DNA from: Triglochin maritima
Lineage: Eukaryota; Streptophyta; Magnoliopsida; Alismatales; Juncaginaceae
DNA: 64,000 nucleotides
NCBI GenBank assembly: GCA_963682175.1
Contig: OY821791.1
Location: 29,820,326-29,884,325 of the forward strand
Direction of reading: 5' to 3'
Below, piece after piece: positions 34,521 through 45,147 of this stretch. A program made the position numbers and the translations under genes. How positions within the stretch are numbered: position 1 is the first letter of the stretch; each line of letters starts with the position of its first letter. The notes beneath the pieces were generated by a model. The model did no database searches. It was not told where the DNA came from and saw nothing but the letters and a program-made list of their open reading frames with translations.

Positions 34521-35595
34521 AGTAAGGCTTCTGGGCGTCATTTTTCTCTGGGGTCGTCTACATCGTGGATTGGTCGCATTGAGCTACTGGAAATTCCGAG
34601 AGCAGGCGGCGAACCTGTCTGAGCATTGCGGAGGTAACTTTTCTTGCCTTTCTCGTATAATCTGAATTTTCGAAAAGTTTCCTTTCGTAGAATTGCACGT
34701 GTTAGGGTAAAAAATTCCATAATTAGCAATAACTCAACTCTGACCTAAAAATTGGCAAAATTAGAAAGACCTTAGTGCATGCATCATATAATGTTTTGTT
34801 TGCATTATTCTTGCTAAATTATTGCAAATTATTTTTGTTGAAGAGTGCTGGAGACAAGGTACGTATCACGGTTTTTAACGACTGCATTTAAGCATATAAT
34901 TTAATTTGCATACAACCTTGCAATTGCCCCCATTAAAAAGACCATTGTTTGACTATCTTTGTTAGATCTAAGTTAAACTATCTTAAGGGCAACTCCATAG
35001 GAAAAGATACGGTGGGGATTTCATCACCCTTCCGTGGCCCACAAATCACAATCCTCAAGTGTCACCCAAGCCTAAAATTAAAATCAATTAGACATTGACC
35101 CCTAAGGACTCGGACTCAATTAAGGAGGAGATTGGTTTGACTTGCTATGACCTGAAGCTAATTGAATTCAATTTGGTGTCTAGAAAGTATTTTTGTGTTG
35201 ACGAAAGTCTTCCAAGCGACGTGGTTGTCTAATTGGCACCGACTCTGTCGGAAGCGCCCCCACTAGCTATACACTAACTGGCCAACTTGGTTTGATTGGT
35301 GAGGGAGGTGAATCAAGCAAATCAATTCGACTCAACCAGCTAGGAGTCGTCTAGATCTAAGCGACACTAGGTCTAGGATTGTTTGAACCGTGCTTTCTTA
35401 GGAAACCTCTGACCGACCCTCTTATCTATCTTTAGAGTTAAGTTTCCCTTCTCCTCTGAGTCATCTTCTTCTCACCTACTTATACGTTCTAGTCTCCTCC
35501 CCTTTACATTATCTATTAGCATTTTAGGGTCGAGTCGAGAACTTGTGCTTGCTTAGCCTCATAAGGGTAAGAGTACTTGACTCAAGAGTGTTTTG

Positions 35596-37068
35596 ATGGA
35601 TGGTTACATGAGCAGCCATCCATATCATTGTTGGGACCAGGACAATGCTTCCTGGTATTCTAAAACCTTGCAACCTGGGGTGGCTCACACTAACACCCCA
35701 TATGGTTGGGACAATCATAATTGTATGACTGAGCAATCTTTATATTGGGGTAACATGAGAGAGGCACCGACTGCTAGACCACAATCTAGTTATGTCGGAT
35801 CATATGCTGGTCAACAAACTGAGACATTACAACAAACTTTTGCCTCCTTCATGCGTAGGACAGACAACATGAGTGCACCGGTGGCTCCAGTAGCCGTACC
35901 GTGCGACTGTTGTGGGTTGAGTGGTCATGTTATCAGGGAATGCCCTTATGTTCCCCCAGAGCCTGAGTATGAGCATACTTTTTCCCAAGACGCTCAAAAT
36001 GACTATTACGCATCCGCGTACAACCCGAGAGTGATGGATTCGTGGAGAAACAATTCCTATCCAAATTCTTATACTTCATTTTCACCTCAGTATCCTCCTC
36101 CCGAATACCCAGAATTCTACCAACTCCCCACGTCAAATCATTATTCTCAGCCCATCAACACCCAATCCCATAATTTCACAAGCTCAAACTTGGACCTCAT
36201 AGTTGACCACGTACCTAATTCCTTGGAACAAACTTTCCTTACGTACATGGAATCCACTCAACGATCCGTACAAAATATAACATCGCATTTGAGTCAAATG
36301 ATACAACAATTAGGTGAACGTAAGGAGAGTAACTTTTCGTGTCAACATGAGGATCCACCTTTTGATATCGAACCACCACCACATCCACAAATTCAAAGCA
36401 CAATCTGTCAAAGCCAAACTCCTAGTCAGTCTGAAGGACTTGGGGTTTCAATTCACGATCACTTAGTGGAGGATTCGATACACATTGACCAATTTCATCA
36501 TGAGTCGGCCCAGGATTGTGCCTTATCTTCGTGCCCCGTGGCCCTTGAGCCACATGATCTTCATGTTGTGCCTCTTAAGGACTCACTTCCGGTGGAGCAA
36601 GAGCTCCCTAGCACCCTCAATTTCAAACAACCTGATGAGAGTTTGCCTCTCACTATCGTTCCTGATCATCTTGGAAATGATGGAACATCAAACGACTACA
36701 GTGCTCATGAGGGTATTAGGAGTTCCTTGGAGGATACCTTGGGTATGAGACCCATTTTATGTTTACCTGTTGAGTCGGACTTGCCTAACGAGGCTCCTGA
36801 CCTCGCTCCGACGCACCAGCCAGTTGGTTGGAGAGTTTGGATTGACGATCATAACTTCAGCACCGTAACGGGAGAAACTCTTCTTCCGTTGCCCCCTATT
36901 TCCCAAACTCTCGAGAGGTTCAAGCTCTTTCAGTTTGATCCTTTGTATGAGACGCCTTTGCGTCCAATTCATGAACCTCTCATTTCTTCTTGTGCTCTTT
37001 GTGAAGGGGGCCCACGCATGAATATTCTGGCCCCACGTGGTGTCATGTTCCCTTTTGAGGTCTTTTGA
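35596..37068 (+). CDS. Gag-like protein of element A2 (490 aa, no protease)
   Basis: An intact frame from the ATG at 35596 to TGA at 37066-37068. In order it has a short N-terminus with no recognisable capsid core, a CX2CX4HX4C zinc knuckle at about residues 103-116 (CDCCGLSGHVIREC), a Tyr/Pro-rich linker with SAYNPR and WRNNSYP like the SSYNPGWRN of Athila Gag, a predicted helical part (LEQTFLTYMESTQRSVQ...QLGER), an acidic middle, and a C-terminal module with GWRVW, GETLLPLPP, FKLFQFDP and MFPFEVF. It resembles the A1 and B2 Gags with the capsid N-terminus and protease removed. Likely an RNA-binding Gag of a non-autonomous element that relies on a helper. Function inferred. The frame is open, in keeping with the young insertion. 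Confidence 0.75.
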   Translation: MDGYMSSHPYHCWDQDNASWYSKTLQPGVAHTNTPYGWDNHNCMTEQSLYWGNMREAPTARPQSSYVGSYAGQQTETLQQTFASFMRRTDNMSAPVAPVAVPCDCCGLSGHVIRECPYVPPEPEYEHTFSQDAQNDYYASAYNPRVMDSWRNNSYPNSYTSFSPQYPPPEYPEFYQLPTSNHYSQPINTQSHNFTSSNLDLIVDHVPNSLEQTFLTYMESTQRSVQNITSHLSQMIQQLGERKESNFSCQHEDPPFDIEPPPHPQIQSTICQSQTPSQSEGLGVSIHDHLVEDSIHIDQFHHESAQDCALSSCPVALEPHDLHVVPLKDSLPVEQELPSTLNFKQPDESLPLTIVPDHLGNDGTSNDYSAHEGIRSSLEDTLGMRPILCLPVESDLPNEAPDLAPTHQPVGWRVWIDDHNFSTVTGETLLPLPPISQTLERFKLFQFDPLYETPLRPIHEPLISSCALCEGGPRMNILAPRGVMFPFEVF

Positions 37069-37474
37069 CAAATGAAGATGGGAACTTATGTTTGTACATA
37101 GTTATATTTGTATAACAATAAGTAAAAAAAAATAAATTGTTTTTATCCCTTCTTTAGCATCTCACAGGTTTTTGAGGGAATTCGGGTTTTTGTCCATCAA
37201 CAGAGCCATGAACTTTCCTTTGTACTTCACGTTGGTGAGATCTTTCCTTTTTCATGCATAAATCCATGTAGTATCTTGCTCGCATACATTGAGGACAATG
37301 CATGATTTAGGTGTGGAGGGGTTTATATATGTACATATCTATCTATTTGATTTTCTGCTCTGCTTTATTTTAAATAAAAAAATAATAATAATAATAATAA
37401 AAAAATCAATATTCTATGACATAGCTTAAGATTGAACTGCCAAAACCCGTGTACAAATTGCATTAAGTTTTTGT
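36741..37474 (+). repeat. Direct repeat, copy 1 (734 bp) flanking the inverted B2 insert
   Basis: From GGGTATGAGACCC in gag to GCATTAAGTTTTTGT after the PPT-like motif. Nearly identical to 42957-43696; by eye the differences are length changes in A-rich runs. Contains the last third of gag and the CATTGAGGACAATGCATGATTTAGG motif region. Confidence 0.88.
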
Positions 37475-37492
37475 ACAACGGCGCCAAAAACT

Positions 37493-38894
37493 TGTTGAAC
37501 GTTTTAATTAAACCGCAAGTGCACGGCCGCGATGAAGCGGTGGCAAGTACGGGTCGTCCTCAGGGAGGTGAGCAGCCTCTTGTTTATCAGAAATCAAGTG
37601 GCAAAAAGAGAGGGAAGAAAGTTGGTTACGCTACACTACGCTAAGAAGTATGAAATGTGAAAGAAGCAAACAAGCGATGAAATAAGAACTAAGCTAAGAA
37701 CAAAATAGAAGTGCTGGAATTCAGGAATGGGAAAACCCCTAAGGGGTGGAGTGAGTGCACACATGCAAAGAGGTGGGTGTAGAATACATTCTTTAAGCAC
37801 ATGAAGGTGGTGTTTATCAAGCATAGGAAGTGTCTAAATGTTATGGCAAAACCTATCAATCTATTCACCAACTTAGTTGATTAACATTTACATATGCAAG
37901 GTGTTTATTTCAGAACCTAAACAAGCATGAGAGGTGTCTAATCATTTTGGCAAAACTCATCAAGTTGTAAATTCTATCCTAAACAAGCAAGCATACATTC
38001 ATGTTTAATCAACACATTGAAATTAAAGCATTCATCCCATTCTCTAATGCATGTATGTACATCTACTCCACCCCCCAAAGGGGATGGAACTACTCACTAA
38101 ACATTACACTAATTATTAAACTATGGAAAGAAAGCATATTAAAACTAAGCTAGAATTAAAAGACGATTAAACTAAAACATGCACAACAATAAAAGAAGCA
38201 TAAAACAAACAATGAAAGAAACACAAAACTTTATTGATAAAATGACTCACATTAAAAGTAGCATCCTCCTACTTTAGTGTGTGCTTCAAGGCCTCACTTC
38301 TAGTAGGAAGAATAGCCACTTAAAATATGGAGTGATTACAAAAGGAGGTGAAGAGTTCTATTTATAGCCATAGAAAAAGGCAATTCGGGACAATCCCCCG
38401 ATGTGGGACTAAACAGATACCATAAATGGACTAAGCATGCTCTAATACACAGGCCATAACAAGCTAAGAGAATTTGAAGCAACTTGGACCGCCAATTAGC
38501 GGTCCAAGACCGCTAATTAGCGGTCTATAAACTCCAGATCGTCCTGGGCTTTCTTCTGGGCTTTCCATGTTGGTAGTTGTTGTCTTTGATGCGGTTACTT
38601 GAGTTGTTGGATCTCCGACCCGAGTAGAATTGCCAAAATACTCCCCATGATGGTGTGGAGTTCTCTATTTTGCACTTTGGTCCTTTGGTCTTATATTCAG
38701 GTCCTTCTTCCTTGCATCTCAGTCCCCAGATCTCACAATTCAGTCCTTTTTCCCAGCTTTTGGGTCCTTTTATGCTTCAACTCTTCAAACCTATTTATTC
38801 CTGAAAACTAAACATAAAACTCGTGACATAGCATTGTTTAGGTGAAAGATAATGGATATAAGATACAAATATGAGCATGAAATGATGTCAATCA
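37493..38894 (-). repeat. B2 LTR (family B, complete)
   Basis: 1402 bp, TGTTGAACGTTTTAATTAAACC...GATGTCAATCA. Contains the TATA context CTATTTATAG (about 38360) and the paired AATT palindromes. Reverse-strand PPT AATACCCCCACACCTAAC follows at 38895. Confidence 0.87.
38486..38525. promoter_or_regulatory. Paired AATT-centred palindromes in the family-B LTR
   Basis: GGACCGCCAATTAGCGGTCC (near-perfect) and GACCGCTAATTAGCGGTC (perfect 18-bp palindrome), 2 bp apart, upstream of the TATA box. Conserved at 13331-13370 and 23039-23079, a single copy at 14743-14760, decayed at about 21265-21308. Position suggests a regulatory site. Confidence 0.6.
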
Positions 38895-40546
38895 AATACC
38901 CCCACACCTAACTTTTGCTAGTCCCGAGCAAAACAAAGAAAGAGAAAAGCAAACGAAAAACAAGAAATCCTAACTCACTTTCGTAGGAATCACGGTTGCA
39001 CTTAGAACGTGCAACAAGCCGTTAAACCTCCTTGTCGCCAAGGAGGAGGAGTGTTGTCTCCTGAGGGTTTTCAGCGGATATACCCACAAAATCCGAACAA
39101 GATGCATTAATCAATCTAGCTACACGACTCGTTGGACTTATTTTGTCGATCATGGGATGCGGTAATACTACGGGTCGACTCTATATATGTAATCGGTCCA
39201 CACACCTAGACTAATGAGTTATTCGTGAGAGTTAACTAAGGAATTAAGTGAAAGACATGGGCACCCTTAACTTCTGAATGTGATACAGTGTGTAAAGTCC
39301 ATTTTGGTTCTTATTTGACTCTTTTTTTTTTTCTTTTCTTTTTCTTTCTTTTTCTCTTTTTTTTTCTTTTTCTTTGGAGCATTTTATTGGTTGGTGTTTG
39401 ATTCTCCCAGGGTCAGGTTTCGTGCATCATTGCCTATGAGGACTTACACTATCACGTACACCTTCCCCCAAATCTCCACATAGGGCGATCCCTACCACCC
39501 GTGTAACGGGAGTTCGGTCGGCGCATCCCAAGTCAGATGACTCGAAAGCACCAGGCACAAAGTCCCCTCAGACCTACTTTCCCGAGTGATAGGAGCCGTG
39601 CGAGAAGAGAGAACACCACTTATTTATCTACATGGGAACCAAAACCCCTACACTTAAGTTTCACAAAAAGAGATTAAGGGCCCTCGACTACGACAAACTT
39701 CCTTATACTCACAAACACGAATTATTTGACTCACTAGGTTCAGGGTGGACTTCTTTAAATGTTTGAGTACTGAAACCCTATGATTACACGCCCCCCGAGG
39801 GAAAACCGGGGTGCACCCTAACGACTCGATAAGACCTAAAGCCAGTAAACTAGAAATCCTAATGCATGAAGTTCAAGACAATTTTGGGAGCTTTCTTTTT
39901 ACTTTGCCTCTCAACGGTTTTGCACATGCTAAACACACGCAAAACCCACAAAAACATTTTCTTTCGCAAACACATGAAGATTTTGAAAGAAATGTGAAAT
40001 TTTAAAGCACTCGGCAAGCAAAAGGAGACAAGTCACCCAAGGATCATGGCAAGCAGATATATCAATGTTAAATGCGGCACACTAACATGAGCCTAGCAGT
40101 ACCAACAAATGAAAATAAAACCAAAGGAAAAAGACTCGACTATGTACACACGTAAAACACCCCCCACACCTACTTCATGCATTGTCCTCAATGAATGTGA
40201 ACAAGATACTACATGGATACATGCATGAAAAAGGAAAGATCTCACCAACATGAAGTACAAAGGGACGTTCGGGGTCATGTTGATGGACACAAACCCAAAT
40301 TCCCTCAAAACCTGTGAGAAGCTGAAGAAGGGAGATAAATACGTGAAGAGATTGGGCCCAAGTACACAAGGGTTGGGGCCCACAACAATCGATGCTCACT
40401 GAAGGAGTCTTTTATTACACACTTTTTTCTTTTCTTTTCTTTTTTTTTTTTTTCTTCTTCTTCTTTTTTTTTTTTTTTGTTGTTTTCTTTTTTCTTTTTT
40501 TTTTAAAGATATATACATCAACCAAGATATTCTCATAATCATTTGG
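38895..40546 (-). other. B2 3' untranslated region between gag-pro and PPT
   Basis: No coding frame. It contains the conserved phrase TTTCGTAGGAATCACGGTTGCACTTAG near the PPT (38980), long pyrimidine tracts (39327-39375 and 40420-40504; polypurine on the element strand), and the downstream-of-gag motif CATGCATTGTCCTCAATG (40175). The same layout is seen in B3 (51332-52917). Confidence 0.7.
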
Positions 40547-42956
40547 TTAAGGAACATCAAATGAGAACATCAAGTCAGGAGGGCCAGAGACTTGCCGAGA
40601 TGGGCGAACTCCACTGGTACTCTGAGGTGTCATGCGGGGTGAAAGGTCAAAGCTGAAAGGCTCGAACCCCTCATGATATTGGTTGGGTGTGGGCAACAAA
40701 GAATGAAGTTGTGTTGCCTCACTAGGGTTTAATTGCTCATCGAAGAAAACCCTCCAACCAATAGGCGGGTGCATCGGAATGAGTTCCTCAGGCTCATTCG
40801 ATGGATGCAACAGACTTGCATCACTAAGAATGGGGTTTCTCCCCAAGTCATCCAACAAGGACCTCCCACCATCATTTAGATCATCAAGCATAAGCTCGGT
40901 CATAGGTGGGTCCTTGTTGGAGTCAAAATGAGGCTCAAATTGCTCAATGGCCATGGGACATGAGGTAGAGACACCTTCTGGTATAGGCATATGATGAGGT
41001 GTCTCACTCTCACTAGTACTCTCAACTGAATCATGCAACGAACACTCCCTTTGGACATTCATGTTCGAGGCCAGCTCACTCTGTTGCATTGCGAAGACAG
41101 GCAATGAGTTTTCGCTGGGCCCACGAACATTCTCAATGGGTTGCATTGGGGTTAGGGGTGTTCGTTGATTTTGTGGTGCTTTCTCCAATTGGCGGATGAG
41201 ATTTAGATTTAATGGTTCATCCATGGGTTCCTGTTGCCTACCAGAGTTGAACACATGAAACTCGGCACTCATGTTACCGAATGAGAGCTTCATGAGACCA
41301 TTTCGACAATTAATTAAGGCATTGGAAGTTGCCAGAAATGGTCTACCCAAAATCAAAGGTATTTGAGACTGGGTGTTCGCAACAGGATTTGTATCGAGGA
41401 CAACAAAATCGACTGGAAATATAAAATCTCCAACTTTGATAAGCACATCCTCGATAATCCCCATAGGAATACGAATGGATCTATCCGCCAATTGGAGGGT
41501 GATCTTAGTTGGTTTCAATTCTCCCAAGTTCAACTGTTGATAAACAGAGAATGGGAGGAGGTTGACCGCTGATCCTAAATCAAGCAAAACATTGCTCAAT
41601 CTAGTGTCCCCTATCGTACACTGAATAGTAGGACACCCAGGGTCCTTGTATTTTGTGTAGGTAGGATTGGACAAAAGTGAGCTGATATTTGCAGCCAAGA
41701 ATGCTTTCTTAGGAACATTGGTCTTCCTCTTAGTTGTGCAGAGATCCTTCAACACTTTGGCATATTGAGGTATTTGTTGGATGACATCCAACAAGGGGAT
41801 ATTAACCTTTACTTGCTTAAACACCTCTACTATCTTGTCCATGTTGTCACTCTGCTTTTTGTTTAACCTACTTGGATAGGGAGCTTTTGGCAGGTAGGTT
41901 TTCTGCTGTGCCTGAGAAGAAAGCTTTGGTGTATTACCCTCACCCTCAGCTTCTTCTTCACCACCATTCCCACTGGGGGGCTGCATAGATGGTGGTGGGT
42001 GTGGCAAGGAAATGTGATTGTCAACCTGTTTTCCATTCCTTAAGGTCACAATGGAATTGACATGGTGAACAGGTTCCTCCACATGGTTCACTTGCCTCCC
42101 CTGAGGTACCACATTCTCATTTTGCATTTGTTGTTGTTGGTACATGCGGGGGTTAGCCTCAGGCTGGCTAGGAAAAGACTCTCTCTCTCTTTCATGTACA
42201 GACTGAGCCAATTGGCCCATCTGAAGCTCTAGAGATTTGATGGTCTGCTGATTTGAAGTGAGAACTTGACTCGTGGTTGACATAAAATTTTTCATTGAGT
42301 TTTCAAGTCCACGAGTCAAGGTCTCAAGCGAATTGAATCGGGTTTCCATATTATTGGAATTTGGGAAACCCGATTGATTGGTGGTTTGCGCTTGGGGTGG
42401 CTGATAGGAATGCGCATGCATGGGAGGTTGGTGTGATTGGTAAGGTGGTCTCGAGGAGTTTGGAGGACCACCCGGGGCACTATTTTGGTTCCATGAAAAA
42501 TTGGGGTGGTTCCTCCATCCAGGGTTATAAGATGATGAGTATGGGTCATTCCTAGCTCTGTCATAGATGGCGTTGACACGCTCCATCTCAGGAGGAATGG
42601 ACTCACACTCGCTCTCTACATGACCTATCCTACCACATGAATGACAAGGAACTGGACCAGATATGGACATGTGAGGTGCACTTTGTCGGTTCTGGAGCTC
42701 AATCGAATCCATACGGCGCATTAAGGCCGCCATGCGTGCCTCGGTGGCCGTAGTGGTATCGATAGCAAATGCGGAACCCGATCTAGTCGAGTTTGCATTC
42801 GCGATCCTCGCTCCTATACTAGATGATGCAGGTGGTTCCCTCACACTCTCCCACTGCATGGTTTTCTCAGCGAGGTCTTCTAGGAAGGCCCATGCCTCCC
42901 TTTCATCCTTTCCCAAGAACTCTCCTTGACACATGGACTCAAGGAGCGTTCTGGAC
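40547..42956 (-). pseudogene. Athila-type Gag-protease of B2, N-terminally truncated
   Basis: The frame is open for about 800 codons from the junction at 42956 (PSRTLLES then MCQGEFLGKDE) to the stop at 40547. Order: capsid C-terminal part (WAFLEDLAEKTMQW), zinc knuckle CHSCGRIGHVESEC, SSYNPGWRNHPNFSWNQ, coiled region ending QLAQSVHERER, aspartic protease with LLDLGSAVNLLPF (about 41560-41600; DLGS where A1 has DLGA), PVDFVVLD and LILGRPFLA, then a C-terminal module with GWRVFFD, FEPFSFD and LMFSFDV. The Gag N-terminus is missing, so it cannot make a complete Gag. The lack of stops indicates recent origin. Confidence 0.85.
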
Positions 42957-43696
42957 GGGTATGAGACCCATTTTATGTTTACCTGTTGAGTCGGACTTGC
43001 CTAACGAGGCTCCTGACCTCGCTCCGACGCACCAGCCAGTTGGTTGGAGAGTTTGGATTGACGATCATAACTTCAGCACCGTAACGGGAGAAACTCTTCT
43101 TCCGTTGCCCCCTATTTCCCAAACTCTCGAGAGGTTCAAGCTCTTTCAGTTTGATCCTTTGTATGAGACGCCTTTGCGTCCAATTCATGAACCTCTCATT
43201 TCTTCTTGTGCTCTTTGTGAAGGGGGCCCACGCATGAATATTCTGGCCCCACGTGGTGTCATGTTCCCTTTTGAGGTCTTTTGACAAATGAAGATGGGAA
43301 CTTATGTTTGTACATAGTTATATTTGTATAACAATAAGTAAAAAATAAATAAATTGTTTTTATCCCTTCTTTAGCATCTCACAGGTTTTTGAGGGAATTC
43401 GGGTTTTTGTCCATCAACAGAGCCATGAACTTTCCTTTGTACTTCACGTTGGTGAGATCTTTCCTTTTTCATGCATAAATCCATGTAGTATCTTGCTCGC
43501 ATACATTGAGGACAATGCATGATTTAGGTGTGGAGGGGTTTATATATGTACATATCTATCTATTTGATTTTCTGCTCTGCTTTATTTTAAATAAAAATAA
43601 TAATAAAAAATAATAATAAAAAAAAAATCAATATTCTATGACATAGCTTAAGATTGAACTGCCAAAACCCGTGTACAAATTGCATTAAGTTTTTGT
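42957..43696 (+). repeat. Direct repeat, copy 2 (740 bp)
   Basis: Second copy of 36741-37474. It contains the gag C-terminal third (to the TGA at 43282-43284) fused upstream to antisense B2 gag sequence, so no new gag is made. After it, unique A2 3' sequence continues from 43697 to the PPT. Confidence 0.88.
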
Positions 43697-44563
43697 TCCT
43701 TATTATATAGTTCTGCTTGTAGAAATTATGACATAAATCTAAGTTCCAAAGAAATAACCCATGGCCCTTGTAAGACATGTATGCACTTAAATTGGATGAA
43801 TCAAATCTTTGAAGTGGTTGATAAAAAGCAGAGGTTGAGGAAAATATACCGGGAAGTGTGGACTTCTAATAGCAATTAAGCCTTGAGGAAAATAAAAGTA
43901 AAATAAAATAAAAATAAAGTGAGGAAAACACATTTTGCAAAATAATTACAAAAGCCCAAGTCTTCGAGTCACTGGTCCGTAGGGGTATCTTGAAACCCGG
44001 TAACTTGAGTCTGCCAGCTCGGGATTATCGACCAAACTCGCTACACGAATGCAAAAAGGGTATAAGTGTTAAAAAGAAAAGCAAATGTGTTGAATCACGG
44101 AAAAAGGAAAAAAATAAATAAATACTTTAAGATACTCAAGGCCCAAAGCTAAAGGAATGATCCATGTCATGGTTGATCCAAATGATACTTCACCACCAGA
44201 GGAGGCGTGCAAAATAATTTATGTGATAACATGTGTAGAGGGGTTAGTGGTGTGAATGTGGAGGAATAAAGACCAAGTCATATTTTTAATGAGTTAGATT
44301 TATATAATGAGCATGCAAGAATTCTCAGTGAGATGTATAAGGTTGAGGTAGGGATATTGAGAACTATTAATGAAATGTTGATTCAGGATTTTGTGGGTAT
44401 ATCCGCTGAAAACCCTCAGGAGACAACACTCCTCCCCCTTGGCAACAAGGAGGTTTAAAGGCTTGTTGCACATGCTAAGTGCAACCGTGATTCCTACGAA
44501 AGTGAGTTAGGATTTCCCTGTTTTCATTTTTCTTATATTCTGTTTTGCTAGGGACTAGCAAAA
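43697..44563 (+). other. A2 3' untranslated region
   Basis: Colinear with the reverse complement of A1 6636-7480: TCCTTATTATATAGTTCTGC..., GGGATTATCGACCAAACTCG and GTGCAACCGTGATTCCTACG. No frame of note. Confidence 0.75.
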
Positions 44564-44581
44564 TCTAGGTGTGGGGGTATT
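44564..44581 (+). other. Element A2 polypurine tract
   Basis: TCTAGGTGTGGGGGTATT immediately before the 3' LTR, identical in core to A1 and the B elements. Confidence 0.8.
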
Positions 44582-45126
44582 TGATGCATTGCATACATTG
44601 CATCATATGTCTTTCATTTAGATTACTTTTACATCAATAAATGCTACTAAGGTATGTGTTTAGTCTTATTTACATAATACAGGGACCTGAATGCAATTTA
44701 CCCACATCCCGAGCATAAACGAGTACAAAAGACTCGTTTCTATCATAAAGACCAAGTTCAAGTTTATCGGGTTTCAAATGGAAATGTATCCAAGCATAAA
44801 AGCATTCAAGACCTAATTACGAAAAGAACAAGGACTTAAGCACAAAAGTAGCCGGGAACTTAATTGCAAAAAGTCAAGGACCTAATTGCAAATCACGAGT
44901 AGCTTTTATTATTATGGAGAAAATATAAAGAAAAATCAATGTGGATCTCCAAATATATGAAGAAATTAATTCGGATCTCCAAAGATATGCAAGAATCAAT
45001 CCAGACACGCAAATGACATTGAAATCATACCATAAACACACAGGAAAAATCCGGGTCGATTCTGAGCCAAAAAGGTGGCGATTCCGCCGCACCTCAAGAG
45101 CAAATTGCGGCGATTCCGCCGCACCA
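44582..45126 (+). repeat. Element A2 3' LTR, only 545 bp
   Basis: TGATGCATTGC...CCGCCGCACCA, ending in CA and abutting the ATGCT target duplication. I saw no difference from 33106-33650. The TATA box, transcribed R region and U5 are missing. Confidence 0.9.
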
Positions 45127-45131
45127 ATGCT

Positions 45132-45139
45132 CACCCCTA
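45132..45139. mobile_element. Right terminus of the split hAT MITE
   Basis: CACCCCTA; together with the ATGCT shared with A2's target duplication it gives ATGCTCACCCCTA, the mirror of the left terminus at 32863. Followed by the 8-bp duplication CTTTTGAT. Confidence 0.75.
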
Positions 45140-45147
45140 CTTTTGAT

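Larger units (their letters stand above)
37475..42956 (-). mobile_element. B2: inverted 5.48-kb part of a family-B element inside A2
   Basis: Read on the minus strand it runs from inside gag (42956) through gag-pro, a 3' untranslated region, PPT and a complete 3' LTR, then a 6-nt spacer and only 11 nt of primer site (TGGCGCCGTTG), where it stops at 37475. There is no 5' LTR, no gag start and no short target duplication. Instead the flanking A2 sequence is duplicated over 0.74 kb. It looks like a captured partial cDNA or genomic fragment, not a transposition. Confidence 0.8.
33106..45126 (+). mobile_element. Element A2: very young gag-only LTR element with a truncated 3' LTR and an inverted insert
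   Basis: Perfect target duplication ATGCT (33101-33105 and 45127-45131) inside a hAT MITE. 5' LTR 33106-34309, primer site 34316-34333, gag 35596-37068, PPT 44564-44581, 3' LTR 44582-45126. The 3' LTR is only 545 bp and appears identical by eye to the first 545 bp of the 1204-bp 5' LTR. The internal region contains a 5.48-kb inverted piece of a family-B element between 0.74-kb direct repeats. No RT or integrase, so movement needed proteins from elsewhere. Confidence 0.85.

Noticed and set aside
40420..40504. Long pyrimidine tract as a possible gene-specific signal
   Set aside because: The same tract is found in B1, B2 and B3 3' regions at the same place; it is part of the element and low complexity.
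42823..43284. 153-codon frame that looks like a fused gag
   Set aside because: Its first 45 codons are antisense B2 gag; only the remainder is duplicated A2 Gag C-terminus, and there is no promoter or capsid part.
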